Below, one piece after another: positions 1 through 11,200 of a stretch of DNA of 64,000 bases. Source of the stretch: Tribonema minus (lineage: Eukaryota; Sar; Xanthophyceae; Tribonematales; Tribonemataceae); the NCBI GenBank assembly GCA_017506865.1, contig JAFCMP010000235.1:372001-436000 (forward strand), read 5' to 3'. How positions within the stretch are numbered: the first letter of the stretch is position 1; every line of letters begins with the position of its first letter. A program made the translations under genes and the position numbers. Below the pieces are notes generated by a model that saw only the letters and a list, made by a program, of their open reading frames with translations, was not told the origin of the DNA and did not search any database.

Positions 1-680
1 AGCCTGCGTTTCGACGCTCACGCCCGGTTCCGGCGACGCCACACCGGTGAGTCGAATGTGATCAGTGCCAGCAACACTCTATGCCATAACTACATAATGT
101 ACGTGTGTACGCCCGGTGAGAGCTGTTGCGCTTGACATAGCAGCAGCAGCAGCAGCAGCACACGGCTCTGGCATGCACGGCGGCGGCCTGTGTCGCAACA
201 ATGCCACCCGGTTTCAGCGACGCCACAACGGAGAGTCGGATGTGTTCAGTGCCGACACTCGATGCGTGATTAGTGCCAGCACTCTATGCCAGAACTACAA
301 ATGTATGTGTACGCCCGATGAGCGTTGTTGCGCTGGACGTGACAGCAGCAGCAGCAGCAGCATACGGCGCTGGCGCGACGGCGGCGGCCTGCGTCGCGAC
401 GCTCCCGCCCAGTTCAAGCGCCATCGCGGTGAGTTACATGTGATAAGTGCCAACAACAGTCTATGCCATAATTACAAAATGTACGTGTACGTCCGATGAG
501 CGCTGTTGCGCTCGACATAACAGCAGCAGCAGCAGCACACGGCGCTGACGCGCACGGCGGCAGCCTGCGTTGCGACGCTCCCGCCCGGTTCAAGTGAGGC
601 GAGACAGACGTCATTAGTGCCAACAGTATGCCAGAACGAACTGTATGCGCAAGCCGGAATGAGCGCTGTTGCGCTTGACG
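1..680 (+). repeat. Tandem repeat of about 165-200 bp carrying an exon-like 3' end and donor
   Basis: Four diverged units fill the left edge. Each has a GTTGCGCT(T/G)GAC segment, a CAG-type alanine run, a GCCTGCGT..CGACGCTC segment and then a 5' splice-like site. The splice-like positions are near 47 (GTGAGT), 231 (mutated to GAGAGT), 429 (GTGAGT) and 594 (GTGAGG). Read on the plus strand the unit encodes an Ala-rich segment (VALDVTAAAAAAYGAG). One unit may be a true exon of the VPS13-like gene; I cannot tell which. The shape matches the exon-edge duplications seen elsewhere in the window. Confidence 0.7.
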
Positions 681-1030
681 CAACAGGCACTCTCACACCG
701 CCGTCTTGTCCTTCCCGCATCAGCCGCGCCTTGTATCCGGAGCTGCCTCCGCGGCGCCTGCGGCGCCACAGCGCTGACGGCACCAAAGCCTTCACGGCGC
801 GATTCTGCACCGCTACCCCACGCTCTAAATTATGCTATCTTGCTATGACCCAGTGTGCAGTCACACCGGCCCAGCCGTGAGCGCGGCCTCTCCGCCATAG
901 CCCGCCGCCGCTGCCGCTGTCGCCGCACTCGCGCTGGCGCACGCAGCAGCCCCGCACACGTGCTACACATACCCACCTACCCTTTGCCTCACTCACACCA
1001 AAAGCAACATGTCCTGCCTTCCTGCTGCAG

Positions 1031-1990
1031 TCTCGGCCCCCCGCCACCCTCGAAGTGGTCACCTGGGGTGACTTATTTGGCGGCCGCAGCGGCGGCAGCG
1101 GCGACAGCGGCGGCGGCAGCGGCGGCGCCATGTGGGTGCGCTCCGCCGTGGTGCGGCTACGGCCGCTCGACGTCAGCGCTGACGGCGCGCTGCTGCTGGC
1201 GCTGGGACGGTTCTACGGAAGGGTCTCCGGAAACTTCGACGGCGCAGACGTGAGTGACTCTATATAGAAAATGCTACAACTCAGGTCATCAGGCCTCAGG
1301 GGTGTTGGGAACCGGTATTGCAGCAGGGGGAGGGTGTCTTGGTTGCAAGAAAGCAGACTTGGAATGTGCATGCCTTTCAATGCACAGCGCAAAGCCAACA
1401 AGTCGGCTGCCGCTGCTGCCGTGCAGTGGCGCGCGCCCCTCTCATTGGCTGTGCCGCTGCCGCCGATCACTTTCATGCTCGTTAACAGAGAATTGTAACT
1501 CGATTGTGACTTGCGATGCAGGCCAGTTGCAATGCATACATCCTCACCATGCTCGGACAAGGTCTCACCCGTGTATCGATCTCTCCGCCGCGCAGCCCGC
1601 CGCCGCCTTCGAGGACGCCGCCGCCGCCGCCGCGCCGCAGTGCGTGGATCCCTTCGCGGCGCTGCAGCTGACGCCTGCCGCCGCGCAGCGCGTGCCTGTC
1701 TCCGCTGAGGCGCCGTCGGGCAAAGTGTACGTGGAAGCGCTTGACATCTCGCCGCTGCGCCTGCGCGTCAGCTTCTCGCTGAGCGCCGCCCCCGCCGCCG
1801 CCCCCGCCGCCCCCGCCGCCGCCGCCGCCGCCGCTTCGGAAGCGGCGCCGCTGCCAGATGGGGGGGCATCGCTGGGCGCAGCAGGGGGGCAGCGCCTGCT
1901 GCAGGGAGAAGAGCAAGGCCCCCACGCAGAGGGTCTGCAGGAGCTCGCGCGCGCCGCCGGCGCCGCCGCCGTGCCGGCCGGCGACGCCCC

Positions 1991-2053
<63 letters not shown>

Positions 2054-5000
2054 GCTCATGCAGCTGCTGCGCGGTGTCGGCGCGACGGTCGCGGGCGTGG
2101 AGGGCGCGCCGCTGCGGCTGCGGCCGCTGGCGCTGCGCGACGTGCTTGTCGGCGGGCCCGCGGCACTGGGCGACGCGCTGGCGGCGCACTACGCGCGCGC
2201 GGCGGCGCGCCAGGCGTACCGCGTCCTCGGCTCTGCGGAGGTGCTGGGGAACCCCGTCGGGCTCGCGGTGGGCCTCGTCTGCGGGGTGAGCCAAGTATAT
2301 ATTGAAAGATGCCAGTAATTGGTTCTGAGCAGTTGCGTGCTACAGCTGGCAATGCGTATCTAGCTCCGCGGAGGTGCTGGGGAACCCTGTCAGGCTCGCG
2401 GTGGGGCTCGTCTGCGGGTGAGCCAAGGCTCAGTTGCAGTACTAGTTATCTTGAAAACGACACCAGTAGCCAGAAACGACACCAGTAGCCAGTGATCGTA
2501 AACTGGTTTGAACATAGCGTTGTATGCCATGTGACCCCTTAGCTGAAATGGTGACGCGCCTCTCATGCTGGCGGCACTGTCGCAGGTGTGTGTACTGGCC
2601 GCTGGTCGGCATGTAGCGGCGCTCAGCACGGGCCGTCCTGTCCGGGGTGTAGCCAGTGATCGTGAACTGCTTTGAACACAGCGTTGTACGCCATGCGACC
2701 TTCTTCGAACTCCCTCAAATGGTGACGCGCCCCTCATGCGCTGTCGCAGGTGCGCGAGCTCGTGTACCGGCCGCTGGTTGGCTTGCAGCGACGCTCAGCG
2801 CGGGCTGTCGTGTTCGGCCTGCGCAGCGGCGCGGCGGCGCTGCTGGGCAGCATTGTGGCGGGGTCGGCAAACGTCGGCGGCGCCATCGCCGGCAGTCTCG
2901 CGAACGGTCTCGCAGCGTCGGGTGTGGTTGCGCTGAGGTGCGCGCACGTTGTGATGTTCCCATGTTCGGTTACAACGCAGCGCTGCAAGTAGCTCGCTGT
3001 GCATGGGTGGGCAGTGTTGTCGCGGAGATTGACCTGGCGGCGTCGGGTGTGGTCGCGCTGAGGTGCGTTTGCACCACATCATTGTGAACGAACATGGCGT
3101 TGCCATGTTCGTTCACAACACAGCGCTGTGATTCTACGACCGGCTATGATGCGGCGCTGTAAGCAGCTCACCACGCGTGGGTGGCCACCATTGTTGCTGT
3201 GAGTGACCACCATGCATGCAAAGCACGGCTTGTCGCATCACAAGTGCTGCGAATGGAGGGGAAATCAATGTTGCGCCGACCGCCAGTGTCAGGGGTGCTA
3301 CCGCCGGCAGCCTTGCATGTGACTCTCCAGCAAATCGCCTGTCGTGCTGTTTCTCAGGCCCTGTTGGAACATGGGCTCGTGTTCTCATTGAGGCTGCCTA
3401 TTGCACTCAGGGAAGCCTCAACATGAACACGCGAACACGCATCCGCTTTCATGGATTTTAGAGATGTTGGTTCCTGAGATGTTGGCCAACACGACTTGGA
3501 AGGTGTCGGCAACACGACTGGAAAATAACCTTTCCCTAAACAGCAGGATGCCATGCCAGTTGCGACAACCGTTTTTGGCTCCTGTGCTGGCCCATATTGC
3601 CAGAAGTATTGGCTGGATCTCAAAATCATCAAAGTATGCAGCACCCGCCGCGCTATCTGCAACAAGATACGCGCTGCTGAGCTCACTACTCCTTTCAGAT
3701 CACGCATCCAGATTTTTAAACTTTATGTTAAAAGACTGCCTGTTGCAGTGACAGGCCTTCAATCAAACCAGCATCACATTTGGGGGCCTCAATCAACGCC
3801 AACATTCCATACCCCCCCCCCCCGCTGTGTCCTCAGTCTCCCGGATGGTACCGTCCTGTACCCCACCGGCTTCCTAACGGGCGGCCTGCTTGCCGCAATG
3901 GGCCTAGCGGCAGACCCAAGTGCGGGGCTGCGGGGCCGCCGCGGCCTATTTTTCGGGGCCCCGGGGGCTCTAGGGGGGTGCCTCAAGGCAGCGCTCGGCA
4001 TTGTGCTGCGGCCGTCGTACGGCGGCCTGGTGACTGCGGCGTCGGTGAGAAGGGGGCCTGTGCCCCCCCCCCTTTATGTGTGCTTTGTCGCGCCCTGCGA
4101 TGTTGTAGCTGCGGCGCTTGGTACTCAAACATTGTTGGGCGTGGTAGTGTGTGTGCGTGGCCGCGGCTGTGCTGCCTCGCACGCATGGGGCTCGCACTGT
4201 GGATGCCGATGCGAAGATATACCTTCACGGAGTACACGTGTGGGTTGCCTCGGCTAGTTGAGGTTGTATATTGCGCGCCAGTGGCGGCCATGACGGCACT
4301 CGTACGGCAGCCTGGTGACGGCAGCGTCGGTTACACAGAGGGGCTCGACGCAGTGCCCCCTGCATGTGCAGTGTGTCGCGCAAGTGTTGAGCCGCCATCC
4401 AACATTGCAGTCGACGGTCATCGATCTACGCGCCTGTAACCCACCATGAAGCGCGCCTGAAACAGGCGTCAACGTCAAGCCGAGAGTGATCGCCGTCAAT
4501 CACAGACTTGCTCATCACGCCTACCACTGAAAGTTCTGCCATTACATGCAGTACCAGATTGACACTCAAAATAGGTACTTTTAAAGTTGATATAGAAGTA
4601 TGATCATCCGCGTGTGCACCTCTCGATCATCCACTGCCACTGCTGCTGACATGCCGGTGCCGGCTTGACCGTGCGTGCCTCGTGGAGCAGGTCTGCAGAG
4701 CGCTGGGCGAGTACGCAAACCCTAGGCTAGGGCGCGTGGACAGAGCGCTGCTGCGACGGATCCATCGCCCACGACGGCACCTCAGTCCGCTGCAGCCCCT
4801 TGCTCAAGACGCGGTGAGTCGCCATTTGAAGTGCTGCGAGTCATTTCGACTTTCGTGTATCCTTTAGTCTCATCGTGATCGGGCGTGTGAACGTTGCACA
4901 GTCAGGACGAGTACGAGTACTTTTGAGGAGTAAGGAGTAGGAGTACTACTCGTTTTATGACAAGGAGTAGTACTCTTTTACTCGTTTAAGTTTATTTCCT

Positions 5001-7060
5001 CAAACACAGATGCTGTCCATGATCTTGCATCCTCTCGCTGATCAGGCGCACGTTTGGAGGATATGGCAGCGCAGATATCATGGCATTGCACGCATGGATG
5101 TTGTGAGGGCCCTGTGTATGAAGTCATACATGATTGCAACAAAAACATACATGTACTTCAAAGTACTTTATTACTGTTTGCTGTGAAGTACTCGTCGCAA
5201 TTTTAGTACTCGTTTAGTACTCCAGGTACTCGTTTAGTACTCTTGTACTCGTTGAGTACTCCTGGTACTTGTCAAGTACTCGAGTACTCGTCAAATTACT
5301 CAAGTAAGTGCTCGTACTAGGGTAAATTGTCATTCCCTGGGGAGTAGTACTCGAGTACTCGTGTAAATTTTCAACTTTTCAGGGAGTAGTACTCGAGTAC
5401 TCGTGTAAAACTTCAACTTTTCCGGGAGTAGTATTTGAGTACTCGTTACTCGTACTCGTCCTGACTGTGGAACGTTGTCGCACATCAAGTGCTTGTGGGA
5501 GCACACGCCTGCTTCAATGCTTGCCGCATTGCAGTGCTCCAAATGAGCTGCAAGTAGTTTAACATGCAGTGCAGAACGTGAAGCTCACTTGCTCGCAACC
5601 CAGGTTGGTGGCTGGCGGCAGACTTGCGCTCGAACATTGAGGTACTAGGGTGCTGCATTCAGGGCACTTTGTACTACATTACAGACCCCTGCGCTGGCAG
5701 TGCGACGCAGTTGGCACTTTCAGCCGCTGTCACTACTGCTCCTGATTGCGCGACTGTGATGGCATTGCCGAAATGCCAAGTGCCTGCTGATGGCATGTGG
5801 CCGAACCTGTGGTGTTTTCAATGGAATGTATCTTGATCTTTTATGTTGACACGTGTGTATAGCTGAAGTCGATTCACTCAATAGCGTCCACTCTTTTAAA
5901 TCAAAGCGATACCTGCGTTGAATCTCAGCGCTTCACGCCCTGAAGTGAGCAGTCCTCCCCCCCCGCTTCTCAGGCCTGCTCCTAATTATACCTGGGCTTT
6001 TCTCATCTCTGCTGTGCGCACTCAGGCTGATGAGCGATGTGTACCACAGCAGTTGAGCGAAGAGGGCATCGTGTGGCAAGCGCTGCTGCCAGGGCCTGCA
6101 ATGGCGCTGGTGACGCGACAGAGACTTGCGGTGCTGCGGCTGGACAGCTCACGAGGTCAGACATATAGTTGAACTCAAAACCGCCAGCACGTGCATCTTA
6201 CATGAGGAAGTCGAAACATTTCAATTGACTTTGATCATCAAGGACTTCGATGTCACGGCAGCGTGTTCAGAGTGCATGCCAAGGATGCAATACAAAACAT
6301 GCGAGGCTCTCAGCTGCTGCTGCAGGACTGGTGATGGGGAAATTTTTTGATGTGAAACTATAATTTCGTTCACCTGCATGTACCTGTAATCCCTGCGTCG
6401 AAGGCACACTGGTAACACTGATCGCCACGCAATTCAGCAGGTATCACGACATTTATTTCATGTGACTTGGGAAGATGAGAGTGTCAGCATGACCCCTGTC
6501 TAAGCATCAGCGGCAACTGTAATAACCGCACTTGAACACGTGCGCCGACCCATGTCTTCTCAGGTGACGCTCCGGGCACAAGGCAGTATGCGGTGGAGTG
6601 GCAGGCAGAACTCTCCGCCATCCAGAAGCTGCACCTGCACAGGACCGGCGGCACCCCGCCTGCTGCCACAGTTCTCAGCAGCCCCCCTGCAGCAGGCAAC
6701 GGAGTCTGCGAGGTGCACGTGCACCTGAGCAGCGCCGCCGCCGCCGCCGCTGCTGCTGCCGCCGCTGCTGCCGACGCCGCTGCTGCGCGCCTGCAGCCGC
6801 CGTCGCCGCATTCCATCACTGCTGCGGACGCGGCAGCGCTCGCGGCAGATGCAGACACTGCTGCTGCGCCAGCCACCGCCACCCGCGACGCTGCACCAGG
6901 CACTGGCGGCGCCGCTGCCGCTGCCACAGGCGGCGTGCCGCAGCCGATGGTGCGCGTGATTTGCTGTGCCGATGCGGAGCAATGTGAGCAGCTCGTGAGG
7001 AAGGTGACGGCGCTTGCGCCGCAGGCTGTCGTTGAGGTTGACGCTCCAGCTACGGCATAG
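1031..7060 (+). CDS. VPS13-like: VPS13-like intermembrane lipid-transfer protein, C-terminal part (5' incomplete)
   Basis: VPS13 proteins bridge organelle membranes and move bulk lipid. Inferred exons are 1031-1249, 1596-2285, 2750-2937, 3837-4044, 4691-4813, 6026-6155 and 6564-7060. Phases (0,0,2,0,0,1) join without error to a 684-aa C-terminal stretch. Recognition rests on the VPS13 C-terminal pattern: a segment PLRLRVSFSLS, then NPVGLAVGLVCG followed by VRELVYRPLVGL, a Gly/Ala/Ser helix region (GSIVAGSANVGGAIAGSLANG), VVALSLPDG, and a late ALVTRQRLAVLRLD segment like the family's 'lvTdrRvl' PH-like strand. The exon at 1596 is swollen by Ala and Gly runs (GGC repeat at 1992-2052). Exons left of 1031 are not resolved, so the Chorein domain lies outside or is unseen. 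The region between 4814 and 6025 could hide another small exon, for example from 5604. Family call is good; which VPS13 type is unknown. Confidence 0.75.
2353..2427 (+). repeat. Decayed copy of the 3' edge of VPS13-like exon 1596-2285
   Basis: About 75 bases repeat the exon end at 2221-2293 with few changes, including a TGCGG(G)GTGAGCC donor. The offset is about 131 bp. It lies in the downstream intron. Confidence 0.85.
2487..2814 (+). repeat. Two-copy tandem repeat spanning an acceptor and exon start
   Basis: Period is 164 bp. The first copy has a pseudo-acceptor CGCAG ending at 2585; the second has the used acceptor ending at 2749 and the start of the exon encoding RELVYRPLVG. Copy one has decayed and contains an in-frame TAG. 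Confidence 0.85.
3030..3068 (+). repeat. Decayed copy of the 3' edge of VPS13-like exon 2750-2937
   Basis: GGCGTCGGGTGTGG(T/C) followed by GCGCTGAG|GTGCG recurs 125 bp beyond the real donor at 2937/2938. Confidence 0.8.
4303..4336 (+). repeat. Decayed copy of the 3' edge of VPS13-like exon 3837-4044
   Basis: TACGGC(G/A)GCCTGGTGAC followed by (G/T)GC(G/A)GCGTCGGT repeats the exon end at 4018-4046, 285 bp downstream. The copied donor is degenerate (GTTACA). Confidence 0.75.
4905..5460. repeat. GTACTCGT-type simple satellite in the VPS13-like intron
   Basis: A stretch of over 500 bp is dominated by variants of AGTACTCGT, including palindromic GAGTACTC blocks. Two longer units near 5339-5440 (GGAGTAGTACTCGAGTACTC plus a TCAACTTTTC spacer) repeat at about 50 bp. 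The same motif family recurs at 40.70-41.16 kb. Confidence 0.9.
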
Positions 7061-8238
7061 GCTGGTCGTCGTCGCTGCTGGTGACCAGCCAGCTTGCCCT
7101 ATTGTATATGGTGGGCAATGCCTGGTCTGTTCAGTCCAGTGCGGCTGCAGTAACATGGCGCATTGTCAAGTGTGGAGCTATTGCGAAGCCGCTGCTGCAT
7201 GAAAGGGGGGAAGTTGATTCTTGTGCCCAAATACGCTAGCTTGCATCGGCGGCCCCATCTGTCGAGCGTTTGAGGACAGTCTGCCGCAGGGACAGCAATC
7301 ATTCACGTTGCGCTGCTTCAAGATGCGGTGGCGACAGCTACAGCTGGGCAGGCGGTGCGTTGCGCAGCAGCGGGAGCGGCAGCAGTCGATGCGGGTCGCT
7401 ATGCGCGCATACTACATTTTTGCATTCTTTACATGAAGTACACATGCGCGCGACTGCTGGTCCGCAGCGCTCCATGTGCCTGGCATCACAAGTATCGTCG
7501 CGGTACGGAGACTGTACGTGTAGCTTTGACAGGGTCAACGAGCGAACGTTGACTGGCGCTTGTACAACGCCGTGCGCTGCCGATACGTAGTACTACGCAA
7601 CTTGGGGTGGCATTCAGATGCCGCTCGCGCGCCGTGTTCATAATCAAGACATAGAAGCGCCACACAACTCACATTGACGTGCCTGCTGCACATGCCATGC
7701 GCGCCTTTGCTCATTTGTGCTGCAACGCATCTGGGGCAACAGGCGATGTGAACATGAGGTGTTTGCTCATATGTGCTGCTGGCGAGGTGAACATAGGGCG
7801 GTGAACATGGATGAAATTGCCTGGTGACTCCCGCTTGCAAGCTTGAGAGTTGATGCGTGGTGCCATGTGAAGCATATGACGCCGTGTTCATCACATGCAA
7901 TGTGTCAGTGCCGTGCCAGACACTCTTTGAGATGCAGTGCTGTCTGTCATTACGCTCGACTATTCGGAGCACACCTGCAAGTGCTGTGATCAGCATCATT
8001 TAGTTGATTCAACGGCTGCAGGTGGTAATGTGTGATTGCGGCGTCGGTTTCACACCTCTAATAAGGTTTAGTAAGCCAGCTACGTACAGATTTGTACTCT
8101 CCAGCCGATGCACCCATAAAAATAATCTTCAAGTTGCAGTTCGACCCAGGGCTTAACCCGAGATGCGTGCTGATGTACGTCATCTGATTTTTGCTTTCAC
8201 TGCACCGTGGACATAGACAGCAGCGCGCTATCTACATC
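7061..8238. other. Intergenic region between VPS13-like gene and aldolase
   Basis: No supported gene. It must hold the 3' flank of the VPS13-like gene and the aldolase promoter. A short diverged repeat (CTCAT(A/T)TGTGCTGC plus GGTGAACAT) occurs at 7709-7800. No convincing TATA box or RNA gene seen. Confidence 0.6.
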
Positions 8239-11200
8239 ATGCGTACCGCTGCCGTCGCCCTGACTGTCGGACTCGGTGCCGTCAACGCCTTCGTGCCATC
8301 ATCGTCGTTCACTGGCTCTGTTCAGGTACGCACACACGAAGCGTTGGACATGCACAACTCGCGTACATGCAGCACCTGCGCTGAACGCGAGCACGGCAGC
8401 GCTTGTTGCTTCGACATTGTCGTGTGAATTCCTGTGAGCCCTTTGCTCGAGGTCTGGTCGGAGCATACAGCTCTTTGCAAGCGTGCTGTCATACGGTTTC
8501 TGCATCCCGCAGAGATGGTCGAATGCACCTCTGTTTTTTGCCCTGGCGCTTGAAGCTGCGAAGCTTGCAATGAGCTGTTTTCGACAATCGACAGCGGACT
8601 GGCATGCAATGCGCATCATGTGTATGGTTGGTCCGGAAGAGCATTGGTCATATGTACTCGGCTAGTCAAGTCGAGGATATGCTGCCTTGCATATTGTCGC
8701 TGCCCTGCTCTGTTGTGTGCATTGTGTGATGCAACACTTTGCTTACTGTGTGTCAGCAGATACGCTCGGTGCGCGCGCGTGGCGGTGCGACCATGAACTA
8801 TGCCTTCGAGAAGGAGAACCCTTTCATGGAGGAGCTCAAGGTGAATGCAACAATTTATACTCTAATACTTTCAACGAAGTGCACAGCCTCTCAGTTATTC
8901 AAGTTATCAACACTGGCCACAGATTGAGTGACAAAACAGAGATTTGCAGAAGTCGTGAAAGATTGTGACGACAAGTTCCACATGTTGAACATCACTATAA
9001 GATCAGCTATCACATGCACACGGCACCCGAGGAGACACTGATGAGACAGTCCCCAAAATAAACGGTGCAACCAAGAATGTATACATCATCTCATTTTACG
9101 CTTAAAGACTGCGTACCGCGCAGCACTACAATGATTGACAGTTGCGCCATGCGCAAGCTGGCTGTTGTAACCTTGATGAAAACGAATCAAAAGATCGTAG
9201 AGCTCTAGGTGACAAGGGATGGTTAGCCGCAAGTGCCTTCCACCAATAACCGTGGTCGCCGCTGCTGCAGCAACTGGCCACGAGTAATGTTTGCTACTGT
9301 GGCTGGATCAGATGGACACTTTGCAATGGCCCCGCTCACTCCTGCTACGCGAACTCAAGTCACGGTGAGCGTCGAATCCCATCGAAGCCAAGGCTGCCGC
9401 ACTTGTAAAGCTCTCCAACAAGCGCACCGCCAGCGCCGCAATGTGGCTAGGGAACTGCGGTCGCTCGATGAGTGACCCGCATTGCGGGGTGGTTTCACCA
9501 AGAGCGCCCTGACCTCTGCACCATATGCGGCGCCTGCGCACTTGGCAGCAGCCTATCGGCCCCTTTGTATCACACACACCTCTGCAGGCTCCAGCGCACG
9601 TGATGCACTTGCTGCAATGCATGGAGCTAATGTGGGTCGCCAGCGCTGGGGTGATGGAATGGAATGCATGCCTCTGGGGAGGCAGACCTCCTTGCGTCGG
9701 CACCGGAGCTCGGCGCTGTGTGGCTTGGACATTAATGGTCATGCCTGCTGCAAACGCAGTCCATGTACATTAAGGCCGCCGATCCCGTCCCTAACCCTAA
9801 CCCTCTTCATACCATCAATCTGCAGGAACGCGGCGTTGTACCAACCCAAAACTTCAATCCATCATCTTTGTATGCGGGACGACTGCACTGCGCGCAGCGA
9901 CAGGCCACCGCCAAGAAGCTCAGGTCGTTAAATGCGTGACGACTGCAGCCCCCCCCCCTTGCCCTAACTTCAATCCTCATTGCGCGCGGCGACAGGCCAC
10001 CACCAATAAGATCTCGGGGCGCGGGCGCGGTCTTTGTACGCCGGGCCGCTCCCCTAAACCCCCAATCCTCAGCCTGTCACACCATCAATCTGCATGCGGT
10101 ATCAGCCCATGACTCCGATCTCATGATGCGCGTAATTGTGCTGCACGCGGTAACAGGCCACCGCCAAGAAGATCTCGGGGCGCGGGCGCGGCATCCTGGC
10201 GTCCGACGAGTCCAACGCCACCACGGGCAAGCGCCTCGCGACCATCGACCTCGTGAGTACGAGTCACGAGTCTGAGTCACTGAGTGGCAGTGCACAGCGC
10301 GCATGGCTGTTTTGTTTGCGAGTACAGCGAAAGGTCGTGTGCGGACGCGTGCCGCTGCTCACCGCGGCTTGCTCGAAGAGTTGATTGATGGCATTCTGCC
10401 CGCGAGCCGTAAGGGTTGCTGTCAGACGGGCAGAGGTGCTGCTGACGGATGTTCATTGTTCAGTCTTGTTGAAGTATGCGATGCATGCTGCGTCGATTCA
10501 TACAGCGCGCGGCTGCAGGTGGCGCCGCGGTGCCACCCTGGCGATGCGTTGAACGTGCGCTTGTTGACTGCAGGACTTGAAGTGAGAATTGGGGATGTTG
10601 CAGCGCCGAAGCAGGTCCATGTCTCAAGCCGCCTCACCTCAGCGCTGACACATATCATCTGCACATCCCGCCCTTCGCTCTGTTACACAGGCCAACACGG
10701 AGGACAACAGGCGCGACTGGCGTGAGGTACGTCCATGGTAGCGCTCAGTTTTAATTAGTTGAACTTGTTGTTGGGCTCTTGTGCGTCATGCCGTGTGTGG
10801 CGTATGGTGGCAGCGGTACCAGTTTTGGATTGGCAACGTTAAGCCGGGTGATGCTGGAGTAACGCGACTTTCAACGTATGTGGTGTCCAGCCAGCGAGAT
10901 GCGGCCTGGCTCTGAGAGCGGAGGATGGGTCATTGTACCTGCCACGGCATGTGTGCGGATGTCTTTTTTGGTGCGACACATCTAAAACGCATTTTCCCTT
11001 TTCGGTGTGTTCGCGTCGGAAACCACTCAAGCAGATGATGTGGCGACTGCTTTGTTAAGTGCTCTACTACTTCTGTAGTTCCACATTAGATGCGCAACCT
11101 CATTTACGTCGGACCGATGCAGTTTCTGCAAGTGCAAGTGGGACGGTCCCATTGGCGCGAGCGAGACTTCCTATAAAACCCTCACGTGCAAATGTCAGCG

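Noticed and set aside
1482..2294. 270-codon minus-strand frame
   Set aside because: Antisense of the VPS13-like exon; Arg/Ala-biased with no motif.
5604..5641. Possible extra VPS13-like exon (VGGWRQTCARTL)
   Set aside because: It would end in phase 2 and break the in-frame join between 4813 and 6026; left out of the model.
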